The translations under genes were made by a program, and so were the position numbers. Shown here in pieces: positions 1 to 10,400 of a stretch of DNA of 64,000 nt (its first letter is position 1; every line of letters starts with the position of its first letter). The stretch comes from Hevea brasiliensis. Its lineage: Eukaryota > Streptophyta > Magnoliopsida > Malpighiales > Euphorbiaceae. The notes under the pieces were generated by a model. That model searched no databases. It was not told the origin of the DNA and was given only the letters and a program-made list of their open reading frames with translations. The stretch spans positions 71,227,652 through 71,291,651 of the forward strand of contig NC_079496.1 of the NCBI RefSeq assembly GCF_030052815.1, in the 5' to 3' direction.

Positions 1-1
1 A

Positions 2-622
2 AAATGTAGAACTCCAATGTGCTGGACTGAATTGGGCGAAGACAAACTGGTAGGGCCAGACCTAGTGAAACAGGCTGAGGAGAAGGTAAAATCAATCAAA
101 GCCAATCTCAAAGTTGCCTCAAACAGACAGAAATCTTATGCCGACCTGAAGAGAAAAGAAATAGAATATGGGGTTGGCGACAAAGTGTTCCTCAAGGTGT
201 CACCATGGAAGAAAGTGTTGAGGTTTGGAAGGAAAGGTAAGTTAAGCCCTAGGTTCATTGGCCCATATGAAGTCATTGAACGTGTGGGTCCAATGGCCTA
301 TAGGCTAGCTTTACCACCAGAGCTGGACAAGATCTACAATGTGTTCCACGTGTCTATGCTCAGAAGATACCGCTCAGATCCTTCACATGTCATCTCCAGA
401 GAAGAAATTGAAATACAGCCGGATTTGACATACGAAGAAGAACCTCTACGGATCTTGGCTCGGGAAGTGAAAGAGTTGAGAAACAAGCAAATTCCATTGG
501 TGAAAGTGCTTTGGAGGCACCACAACACCGAGGAGGCAACTTGGGAAAGTGAAGAGTCGATGAGGCAACAGTTCCCTCAACTGTTTGTATCAGGTAAATT
601 TCGAGGACGAAATTTAAATTAG
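2..622 (+). CDS. Ty3/gypsy Pol: integrase C-terminus and chromodomain (5' truncated by window)
   Basis: The frame is open from the window edge to a TAG stop and shows no break. The first half is the GPY/F module of a Ty3/gypsy integrase: a basic stretch with GDKVFLKVSPWK, then LSPRFIGPYEV, then YNVFHVSMLRRY. The last 60 or so residues (IPLVKVLWRHH, then EEATWESEE) look like the chromodomain tail of chromoviruses, which in that family is thought to guide insertion into heterochromatin. A purine tract and an LTR follow at once, as expected for the 3' end of pol. Assignment to the Tekay/Del lineage is inferred from the tail and the long LTR. The rest of this element lies left of the window; its 3' LTR is split by a copia insertion. 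Confidence 0.9.
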   Translation, partial: KCRTPMCWTELGEDKLVGPDLVKQAEEKVKSIKANLKVASNRQKSYADLKRKEIEYGVGDKVFLKVSPWKKVLRFGRKGKLSPRFIGPYEVIERVGPMAYRLALPPELDKIYNVFHVSMLRRYRSDPSHVISREEIEIQPDLTYEEEPLRILAREVKELRNKQIPLVKVLWRHHNTEEATWESEESMRQQFPQLFVSGKFRGRNLN

Positions 623-633
623 AGGGGAAGAGT
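621..633 (+). other. Polypurine tract of gypsy element 1
   Basis: A purine-rich run (AGAGGGGAAGAG) sits directly before the TG of the 3' LTR. In this class it primes plus-strand DNA synthesis. It overlaps the pol stop codon. Confidence 0.75.
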
Positions 634-2968
634 TGTAACACCCTCCATTGATGAACAATCCAAACCTTCAATCTTCTCTTCATTTTACCCTAAAACCCTA
701 GAGACCTTTCACTAAACTTTGCCCTAGCACTTTGCTAAACCTTTAGGCAGCCAACAAGAGGAAAGAAAGTGAAGTTTAGGGCTTTGGAAATTATGCCCAA
801 TCAAGGTTAGTGCTACACTTTTATTCTCACTCTTGTAATCTTAGTTAGAACATCATTTTGAGCTAAGAGAATTTAAGAAATTGAAGTAAATTACATGTGT
901 TAAGGGTACCTTCAATTTTTGGCATCCCTATGGAAGATTGTGTTTGATTGTTTAATAAACTTAGAGTGGCTGGAAATGAGGGTTAAGGTATTAATATGCA
1001 TGGATATTGAACTAAGTATGTTAATTAAGGTTTATGAGTAAATTGATTTGGACATTAGGGTTTGGAAAGGTGAAAATGTGACTTGGGTTAGGAAATTGTT
1101 AGAGAACTTGTTAATGGTCAATTAGTGACTATTTTAGGTATGTTGAGCACAATTTGGACTGAAAAATGAGATTGTAAAGAGAAGGAGTAAGCTGCCCTAG
1201 GGCAGTAGAAATGGACTGAAATTTCAGTCCAATTACACAGCCATAACTTTGGCTGTGTTAGTCCAATTGATGTTTGGCCAATTGGACATGAAACTAGGTT
1301 TATAATGGCACATTTTTGCTGAAGAAACCATGCCCAAAAGACCAAAGCAAGAGGACCAAAACTTGGCCCCAATCCGTACACCCTGCACTGATTCTGCAGA
1401 ATTGACCAAATGAACAGTAACTGTTCATTTGGCCATAATTCACTTTAGATTTGGTCAATTGACCTGAAATTTTTACAGCAACAAGTTAAGACATAGACAA
1501 ACAACTTACATGAAGGAACCTACCTCAAATTATAGCCAGAACCTAAACCAAATGGTAGTGGAAGTTACTGTTCCTGTTACTGTAGATATGGTATTTTCTG
1601 CAGAATGGGAATCCGGCCAGCTGTGGTTTGTGGACCATATCTGGAGCTACAAAACTCCAAATGGAGTGATTCAAAAAAAGAAATTCAACTATACAAAATA
1701 AGGAACAACTTTCGTGCTTTACATTTCTTCAAATTCCCACAGTAACAGTGTCCAATGGAACAGTGAAGTTGACTCACCAAAACTGAAAATTCTGCTTGTG
1801 TGGGTTTACACTTTGAAATGGTATTAACACTTAATGCCAACAAGTTTTAAACATCAAATGTGGTATGTTGGGAGTGCCAAAGGCAATGTACATATTTTCT
1901 ATCCAAAAGTCAACATTTTTGTTGACCAATGAGGTGAATAGTAACACCAAAAACATGAAATTCACAAATTGAAGAATTTAAAAGTTTCAAATGCCCTAGT
2001 ATACCTAACAAGATTAGTTTGGATAGTTTTGCATGCCAATAGGGTTCAGTTAGCAGTACTGCACATGGCAATATGCCATTCTGTGATTTCATGGCTTTTA
2101 GCCATTCTGACTTTGTATTGAGACTTAGCCTTGTGCCTGATATTATTTACAGCTTTTTAGCTGTTCTGTTGCACACCGGGAGATGCATATGTGACCGATG
2201 GTGTTACGGCCCGAGGTACTAGGTACCCAGTGCCAGTTTACCCGTTATCCAGTCCAGTCGTCTAGTGTAGGTTACTTGGGGCAACCAAATGAATAAAAGT
2301 GAACAACATTAATGAAATCACGAATGTACCAATACTAAACAAAGAAAGCATACACATTCCATACGCATTTAATTTCTTGCTATTTTCTTCTATTATATTA
2401 TTGCACCACTAAGCATCATTGCTTAGCGCGTTGCTTTTGCCACGCGTAGGTACTGGAGATCCCGATCGTGAGCCCAGTAGACCACAGACTGGGTGAGTCC
2501 GTCCTGCAGTTCTGCTCAGTGTCCTTGTCACCTCAACCTCTGCAGTGCATTGGTAGGACACTAGGTGTCATTTTGGCATTCTGAAAATAAATTTTGATTT
2601 TCTCATATATATTTGGATCTATGTAATGTATTTTGATGTTTATGTAAATAATGAAAGTTATGGTTATAAATGCAAAACTTGAGCATTTATTTATTGTTTG
2701 TATATGAGGAATGAATGATTGAAAAATGTTGAGAATTTGATAAATGGAGCTGAGATGATGGAATATGAATATAGGAAGTGTTTTTCACAAGTTCCGAAGA
2801 ACTGGTTTCTCCATTTTTAGATTACTGCGAATTTTCTATAAAATTTTCGGAACCTCAAATAAATTATAATTTCACTAATGACTTAAATAAAATATATTTC
2901 ACAAGCTATAATCAAAATTATTGATGAAAATTTATTAAGGTATAATAGAGTGTGCCGGTACACCGTGT
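634..2968 (+). repeat. 3' LTR of gypsy element 1, left part
   Basis: Starts TGTAACACCC just after the purine tract. It is interrupted at 2968 by the copia element and resumes at 12499-12549, ending GGTGTCACA, so the ends form an inverted repeat. Total LTR about 2.4 kb. Compared with the related LTR F (27341 on), roughly 700 bp near the 5' end is missing, including the 5S-like block. It keeps the stem-loop at 2409-2426. No gene is seen; the short ORFs here are incidental. Confidence 0.88.
2409..2426. other. Conserved LTR stem-loop (element 1)
   Basis: CTAAGC, six-base loop, GCTTAG, just after GCACCA. The same place in LTRs A, D, E, F and G also holds an inverted repeat with altered but mostly still pairing arms. 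Confidence 0.6.
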
Positions 2969-5063
2969 TGAAGGAACGGAAGCGTGAAAAACACAAGATT
3001 ATACCATTGAATTCAAAAATTTTCACCTAGGGTCACAAGCACCATGCAAGATTTATTTTTATCTATTTGATTTCAATGATAAACAACATATTAAAACTCT
3101 TTTAATATGTTTTTGGATCTATATTTGCCATTTAAGATTTTAAAATTAATCAGATTAATTTTAGAACCCTAGATTAAATCAAGAACGATTACACTAACCT
3201 CTTGATGTGCCGCAGTGTCTCTGCGCCTTTGAGATTCGTCTTGAGACACGGATGTTGTCCCTCTAGCTTGTCCACACCAAGAACACCTATGGCAGCCCTT
3301 GAACAGCTTCTAAAGCCTTTTCTATTAATTAGAAATTCAAGTTACGCCTTTTAAGAGATTAGAGATGTAAGCAGACACTAGAAACAATTTCTAGTGTTCT
3401 TAATTCAAGAGATTGATGGCTAATCTCTTTGAATTGATGAGAGATGAAGAGAAATAGCTGGAGAGGCTCAAAGTGGCGTGACATATGAGAGGAGAGGCTG
3501 CTGGTTGTGTTTTCTTTCATAACCCCACTTAAATAGCTAGGTTAACACATTAAACCCTAGCCACATGTCACCTTTTGATTAGCTCTAGGTTTAAGTGACC
3601 CAATCACATTGTGCCAAGTGTCAAACCTATATTTAATCTTGATTTTAATCATCTTACATGATTAAAAATATTTGGCAAGCTTATTTGTTATGCCATGTGT
3701 CACCATCTCATGTTGCAACGTTTCACAATCGTGAAATGACCAAAATGCCCTCGTGTCTTAATTTTGAGTTCTTAACCCAAAATAATTATTTTCTTCTTCT
3801 AATTAATTTATATCAAATATAAATTAATTAATTAATCTCTATTAATTAATTTCTCATCAATTAAATTCATATTTAAACACTTTAAATATAAATTTAATTT
3901 ATACTACACATCCAATAATCTAGATTTGGTTTCAAGTCATGCTAGGTACTTTGCAATTTTATTGCAAACCAAATCTATTTAATTAATCAATTAAACTCTT
4001 TAATTAATTAATTAAATCATATTTAAATAGGTGATAACTTGTGTATGTGTGTGACTTACTAGGCTCATCACTAATTGGCAATGAGACATGATATCAACTC
4101 TTAATATCATCGAACTCTTTCTTACCATAAATGATTTCTCTAAATCATTTTATGAACCTCATAGACCATGGTTAACACCTAGCATAGCATGCCATGGCCA
4201 CCCAATTATTAATAAGATTTACCTTAAATGAACCTATAATCATATGTTACCATGCACTAGAATCTCTCTGTTACAAAATCCCAACTCAAGCTGGAGTCAT
4301 GGTTTATGTCAAACTCCATTTGCTATGAATATTATGTTCTCTTTTAATTCCAGTTCTTAATTAAAAGATTTTTCTCATCGAAACTCTTTTCGAATAAATC
4401 TATCTGTCTGCCAGAACTTGAAACATCAAGAACAATTAAATGAACATAGGATTTTAACTCTATTTACTTAGAGGAGCAGATTCCATCTTGATCAACACCT
4501 ACCTCCATATATAACTAGCAGGAGCCAACACATGCCCATATACCCATACATAGTACAAGTATGAAAGCGATATCAAACTCAAACTACCTATATACAAGAT
4601 AAGCTGTGCTATCTCAGTCTAAAGATTATATGCCTCGATATGATTTATGACAAAACATTGACAAGAGTAAACTCCATGTGCTTGTCATAAGTGTCACCGG
4701 TTCGCCTACTTATCATTTATAAGTGCCTATCAAGTTTGTTATATGGCATGAGACTCACCATTCCATCTTATTTATATCTCATATAAATAACTTGGGAACA
4801 AACATGAATACAATCTTTACGGATAAGTCATGTCCTTATTATGAAGTATCCTCGATTGTGAACCTATTTATGATACTTTGTGCTAGAAATATTGTCACTC
4901 ATATTCTTAACAACTTAAGAATAATATTTCTAACAAAATATCAATGGACCTTTTCTATTACACATAAATATATTATGTAAACGGAAAAGTGGAAATGCCT
5001 TTTATTATTAAAATATGTACAAGATACATACTAAATGATATGCTCTAGGGCATACTAATAACA
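2969..5063 (-). repeat. 3' LTR of copia 1
   Basis: On the minus strand it begins TGTTATTAGTATGCCC after a GGGAGAT tract and ends CGTTCCTTCA. It matches 10401-12498 along its whole length. Many of the differences fall at CAG/CTG triplets. The 85-codon plus-strand ORF inside (4723-4980) is antisense and recurs because the LTRs are homologous. Confidence 0.95.
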
Positions 5064-5072
5064 ATCTCCCAA
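5064..5072 (-). other. Polypurine tract of copia 1
   Basis: On the minus strand GGGAGAT abuts the LTR start. The same tract precedes the 3' LTR of copia X at 46268-46274. Confidence 0.7.
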
Positions 5073-6990
5073 TATCAAAATAGCCAATCATTACAATAAA
5101 TTATAACTATCTTCTAAAGATGTCTGTCTAAATGAAATTGTGACAAAAGCTAAGTGAATGGATCAGCTGAAATTATTAGATGATGTTATTTTTCTGCATG
5201 GCTATATCGCCTAGCCCAACTATATCTCTGATAATGTTGTAGTGCCTTTCTATGTGATTGGATATTGGGTGAGACCTTGGTTCCTTAGCTGTATGATCGC
5301 TCCATTGTTGTCACAGTGTAATTGAACTGCTAACTCAATGAAAGGAACTCTGTAAGTTCATCACGAACTTCTTCATCCAAATGACTTCTTTTGCAAGATC
5401 TCGATGCAAAGAATATACTCACCTCGAGTGGAATCTGCGATGCGTGCTCGCTTGGAACTCTTCCAACCGATCGCACCTCCATTACAAATGAACACATATC
5501 CAGAGGTAGACTTTCTATCATCGATATCCGATTGGAAATCGAATCGATAACCATCCAATTGCAAGTCTCCACCTCCATAAATCAAGAATAAATCCTTAGT
5601 TCTTCTCAAGTACTTAAGGATATTCTTGATACTATCGATGTTCCAAACCTGGATTGGATTGATACCGCTAGTCAAACTAATCGCATATGCGATATCCGCC
5701 TAGTACACAACATTGCATACATTAAACTTCCAATAGCCAAGCATATGGAATCCTGGCCATCTTATCTCTTTCTTGGTGTCTTTGGAGACATCTCTTTAGA
5801 AAGGTGGATACCATGTCTCACTGGTAACAATCCTCTCTTGGAATCAAGCATGGTAAACCTCTTTAATACCTTTTCCAAGTATAGACTTTGGGATAAACCA
5901 ATTATTCTTTTCCGTCTATCTCTATAGATGCGAATTCCAAGAATATAGGTTGACTCCCTTAAGTATTTCATGGAGAATATATTTGACAACTATACCTTTA
6001 TAGTTGTAAACATACCGTATCATTACCCATCAACGATGTCATCCATATATAAGACAAGGAAAGTGATAGCACTGTCACTAACCTTCTTATATACACATGG
6101 CTCATCCTCATTTTTATAAAACCAAAAGATTTAATGGCTTTATCAAAGCGGATGTTCCAACTCCTCGAAGCTTGTTTCAACCCATAAATGGATCGCTTTA
6201 GCTTGCATACCTTGGAACCATCTTGGGATTCAAATCCCTTAGGTTGTTCCATGAAAATGTTTTCTTCAATGTATCCATTGAGAAAAGTCGCTTTGACATC
6301 CATCCGCCAAATCTCATAATCATAGTATGCAGCTATTGCTAATAAAATCCTAATTGATTTAAGCATGGCAACAAAGCAGAAAGTCTCCTCATAGTCTATT
6401 CCTTGCCTTTGGCGAAACCCTTTCGCTACTAGCCTTGCCTTATAGGTCTCTACCTTTCCATCGTAACCAATTTTCTTCTTGAAAACCCATTTGTTCCCTA
6501 TAGGTACAATACCTTCAGTGGGTCAACAAGATCCCAAACTTGATTCTTATACATGGAATCAATCTCGATTTCATAGCATCAATCCATTTTGAAGAGTCTA
6601 TATCCGATATAGCTTCTTCATAGGTAAGTGGATCATCTCCATGATCTACTTCTTCATGAGTAGACAACTCTTGTTCTTCTTCATGAAGAAAACCATATCT
6701 CACCGTGGGTGAGATACCTGGTTGTTCTACGAGGAACAGTGTAGATGTTTCATCAATGGGTATAGGTTGACTAGATGGATCTATATCCATCCGATCATTG
6801 GTTGGTCGAATTCTCCAATTCTAACTCTATTTGCCTTCCTTTGCCTCCTTCTTGAACAAACTGTTGTTCAAGAAATGTGGCATCTCTACTTATCACAACC
6901 TTTTGTGAAGTAGGCAAATAAAAATAATATCCAAAACTATCTTTTGGATATCCAACAAATCGACCCTTTACGATCCGGTCTCCAATTTAT
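5073..6990 (-). pseudogene. Copia 1 reverse transcriptase-RNase H, frameshifted
   Basis: Pieces in the order expected for Ty1/copia Pol: a linker and RT start (6790-6515, ending near IDAMKS), RT core (6366-5998, with MDVKATFLNG and SIYGLKQASRSW), the YMDD catalytic motif readable in the next frame at 6038-6049, RT thumb (5989-5762, GLSQSLYLEKVLKRF) and RNase H (5675-5373, LKYLRRTKDLFLIYGG and DRKSTSGYVF). The pieces sit in different frames and are separated by small indels and stops. Copia X (44590-46260) carries the same region in better order. It follows the integrase domain at 6997-8619. It cannot make an active enzyme as read, though some indels could be sequencing errors. Confidence 0.9.
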
Positions 6991-6996
6991 CGGTGT

Positions 6997-8619
6997 TCAC
7001 TTTTTGATATAAGTCGGACAACCCCAAATCTTAACATGCTTAAGACTTGGTTTTCTTCCATGCCATATCTCATAAGGTGTGGAAGAAACTGATTTTGATG
7101 GAATCGTATTCAGAATATACAAAGCTGATTCTAATGCAAATCCCCAAAAGGAGATTGGAATATCAGTATAGCTCATCATACTACGTATCATATCCAATAG
7201 GGTACGATTTCTCCTTTCAGATACACCATTCAGCTGTGGCGTTCCTGGAGGAGTCAGCTGAGAAACAATGCCATGCTCTCTCAAGTATTCATCAAATTCA
7301 GTACTCAAATATTCACCTCCACGATCTGATCGAAGAGCTTTAATACTTTTTCCTGTTTGATTTTCTACTTCAGATTTAAATTCCTTAAACTTTTCAAAGG
7401 ATTCATGTTTGTATTTCATCAAATACAAATACCCAAACCTTGATTTATCATCAGTAAAGGTAATAAAATAATGAAAGCCCCCTCTAACCATTTCTTTAAA
7501 CGGACCACATACATCACTATGTATTAGTTCCAAAATATTTTCAGCTCTTAGCCCTTGTCCAACAAAGGGTGTTCTAGTCATTTTGCCTTGAAGGCAAGAT
7601 TCACAAGTTGGAGTAGGCTCAGAGTCCAATGAGGATAGAATCCCCATTTTCTCCAATTTTGCAATCCTATCTTCTGCAACATGACATAACCTTAAGTGCC
7701 AAATATATTTTGAACTTGAGTTGGTTTTCACCATGGCATTGCATTCATTTAGATTACTATACTCTGGCCAGTGGAAACACTTTCTTACTGGCAATGGAAA
7801 CACTTTCCTATTGGCAATGGAAACACTTTCCTGTTGGCAGTGGAGACACTTTCCTTTGCCTTTATCAGCTTTAATCTTCCTTTTCTGTTTAGCTATTTTC
7901 TTGGAAGGACCAGGAATCTGAGATTTCTTTTTCTTATTGCGCTTCTTCTTGTTGGACTTTCCAGTAGAAGAAAATGCAATCAAAGCTACCTCTTTTCCTT
8001 TATTGCCTGGCATATTCTTTTGGGCAATAACCAGCATGTTGAGTAAACCAGCTAAGGTGCATTCCTGTTTAGTCATATAGAAATTTGTCACAAAATTTCC
8101 AAAAGACTCAGGAAGGGACTGAAGGATCAAATCTGTTTGTAGTTGGAAATCCATGTTGAAGTCAAGATGTTCCAACTGCTCAATCAGCCGAATCATCTTG
8201 TGGACATGATCCCCAACATTCTGTCCCTCAGACATCCTCATACGGAATAGCTGTCTAGATATCTCATACCTAGCATTCCTGCTATGCTCACCATACAACT
8301 CTTGTAGGTGAAGGAGGATCTCACTCGCACTCTGCATGTTCTCATGTTGCTTCTGTAACTCATTACTCATGGAAGCAAGCATGTAACACTTAGCTCTCAT
8401 ATCATGCTCCTTCCACTTGTCCAAAGTTTCATGTTCCTCTTGTGTGGCCTCTGGAGGTAAGGGACCAGGAACATTTGAATCTAGAACATATCCTATATGT
8501 TCAAGGTTCAGGACAAGTTACAAATTTCTTAGCCAATCAGACAGATTAGGTCCTGTCAACCTGTTGTGATCAAGTATGCTTGCAAGGATATTGGATGGTG
8601 GTGGTTGTTTTGTGCTCAT
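6997..8619 (-). pseudogene. Copia 1 gag-integrase fusion lacking protease
   Basis: The ATG at 8619 matches the start of copia X and Y (PPPSNILAS). A nonsense codon follows at about 8516, then 475 codons are open to 6997. Gag runs to about residue 180 of that ORF (HLQELYGEHSRNARYE, SLPESFGNF). The CCHC zinc knuckle is replaced by a tandem 23-bp repeat. The whole protease (DTGASSHI in X and Y) is missing, and the frame resumes at the pre-integrase domain (YIWHLRLCHVAED). The integrase core follows with IHSDVCGPF, TDDKSRFGYLYL and the SERRNRTLLDM region. A one-base loss at about 7000 shifts the frame. Copia integrases normally follow protease in one polyprotein, so this copy would need helper enzyme. 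Confidence 0.92.
7772..7859. repeat. 23-bp minisatellite made from zinc-knuckle codons
   Basis: Three full units and one partial unit around GGAAACACTTTCC, read on the plus strand. On the coding strand each unit is the start of the gag zinc knuckle (GKCxHCQ in copia X and Y). Because 23 is not a multiple of three, successive units are read in different frames. The array sits exactly at the edge of the protease deletion. Confidence 0.9.
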
Positions 8620-8820
8620 TATTATCAGAAAATTAATTGCAGAAAATAACCAGATTAATTAGTAAATGTATCATGTAATTAACCAAAATGATTATGGTCT
8701 TTTAATCAAATTGGTCCTCCCACTAACTTAGCGAACCCTACACTTCCAAAGTAGAAAACGAAAATCCTAGTTGGATGGATTTCTAGTGGGTGATTGAATT
8801 CTTATAATTCTATTGATCAT

Positions 8821-9035
8821 CCTCAGGTACATCCATTATTGGAATTACAATAAACTATAAGTGAGCAACTCTTTGCCCATCACATCTCATGTGAGGTTCA
8901 ATCCTTTACCTAGCCCCTAATGCTCAAAATCTCAGGTACATCCATTATTGACTTATCTTGCATTAGTTAAGTTGATCCCATTGAGCCAGTAATTATGCAA
9001 ATAATTTTAATGTCCTCAGGTACATCCAATATTGG
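8821..9035 (-). repeat. Triplicated leader motif in copia 1
   Basis: CTCAGGTACATCCATTATTG occurs at 8822-8841 and 8931-8950, with a one-base variant at 9015-9034. The same three spaced copies, in element orientation, occur in the leaders of copia X and copia Y. Confidence 0.9.
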
Positions 9036-9800
9036 CCACCAAACCATTTATATATTTACAACATCTCATGCTTAACAATTATTCTTAAGAAAATCTCTTA
9101 AATTAATTGCATCTCATGCAACTATTTAAAATTTCTTAAAATAATTGCCCCAATGGAGGGCCTATGTTATAATTACTTTAATTATACCATTTCCAACTTA
9201 ATCATTTGTTTGGAAGATTTTATAGCCATCCTAATTACTATTAAGGTCTCACTTTGCACATTATCCATTTAGCATGCATATATCATATAATTGCATACAT
9301 TCCCATACATCTCATGCATTCATGGATAAGCAGTAAATATGGTATGATCATGGACTTTCTAAGGGATTCAATTCTGAGCCACCAAGAATTGAATCAGGGC
9401 ATTCCTAGGTGCATTTCATTCATTCATTTTACAAGAGTTGCTGAAGGAGCACATTATCAACACTTGATATTGAATTCCTCCCACTGGTCCCACCAATGCT
9501 CTTGACCTCCTTGAACTTCTTGCAATCCAATATTACATAGTAATCCTTGGCATACCAAGGCGAATTTACAAGAACTTAAATAAATAAAATTACAACCCAA
9601 AAATATTACAAACTTAATAATACATGCCCAAAATAAATTAAAATAAATTAATTTACAATCCCAAAGAAACATAAAAGAAATAAATCCAATCACATTGGTC
9701 TTTTATAGTCCATGATCATCCATCATGCATATCACTATTTAACAATTAAATAAAATATACATACTTAAATTAAATTGAATATCTCATATTCAACTTAAAA

Positions 9801-10137
9801 ATCCAGATTTGAATATGATTCAAATAAATTTAAAAATTCAGATTTGAATCTCATTCAAACAAATTTAAAAATTCAGATTTGAATCACATTCAAACAACTT
9901 CAAAAATTCAGATTTGAATCTGATTCAAACATTTTTTAAAAAATCAGATTTGAATCACATTCAAATATTTTTTTAAAAAATCAGATCTGAATTTTATTGA
10001 ATCAATTTTAAAAAATCAGATTTAAATATGATTCAAACAACTTTAAAAATTCAGATTTGAATCACATTCAAACAACTTTTAAAATTCAGATTTGAATCAC
10101 ATTCAAACAATTTTTAAAATTCTGATTTGAATCATAA
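9801..10137. repeat. Tandem array of ~35-bp palindromic units, copia 1 leader
   Basis: About nine to ten units, each with CAGATTTGAATC and ATTCAAAC separated by an A/T run. The unit is itself an imperfect palindrome (TTTGAAT / ATTCAAA). An equivalent array is in copia Y at 60663-60968. Confidence 0.9.
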
Positions 10138-10384
10138 TTTAATTGTGTGATAAAAATTCTAATTAAACAATTTAATTAGACATAAAATGGATCTTAAATC
10201 ATACAACAATTGCACATTCACCATCCATTTACCTTTGCACACCATTGTGATGCATCAACCATGCACACCATGGTGTTCATCATTTGTGCCGCCACTTTGA
10301 CTTTGCAACCAGCAATAAACTCTTGATCTCATGATCAAACACACAATTAAATCATATAAACATCAATCTAAATGGCAAATATAG

Positions 10385-10399
10385 TGGCTCTGATACCAA
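10385..10399 (-). other. Primer-binding site (initiator tRNA-Met), copia 1
   Basis: On the minus strand TGGTATCAGAGCC lies two bases after the CA end of the 5' LTR. This is the usual plant primer site complementary to the 3' end of initiator tRNA-Met. Confidence 0.93.
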
Positions 10400-10400
10400 T

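Larger units (their letters stand above)
8620..10384 (-). other. 5' leader of copia 1
   Basis: Non-coding stretch between primer site and gag ATG. It holds a roughly 35-bp tandem array (9801-10137), a block at about 9475-9530 conserved in copia Y (61230-61290), and three spaced copies of a 20-bp motif (8821, 8931, 9014). No ORF of coding character. Confidence 0.85.

Noticed and set aside
4723..4980. 85-codon ORF recurring at 12158, 46357 and 58356
   Set aside because: It is antisense within homologous copia LTRs, has no recognisable domain, and the solo copy (37538 on) has a stop. Recurrence follows from shared descent of the LTRs.
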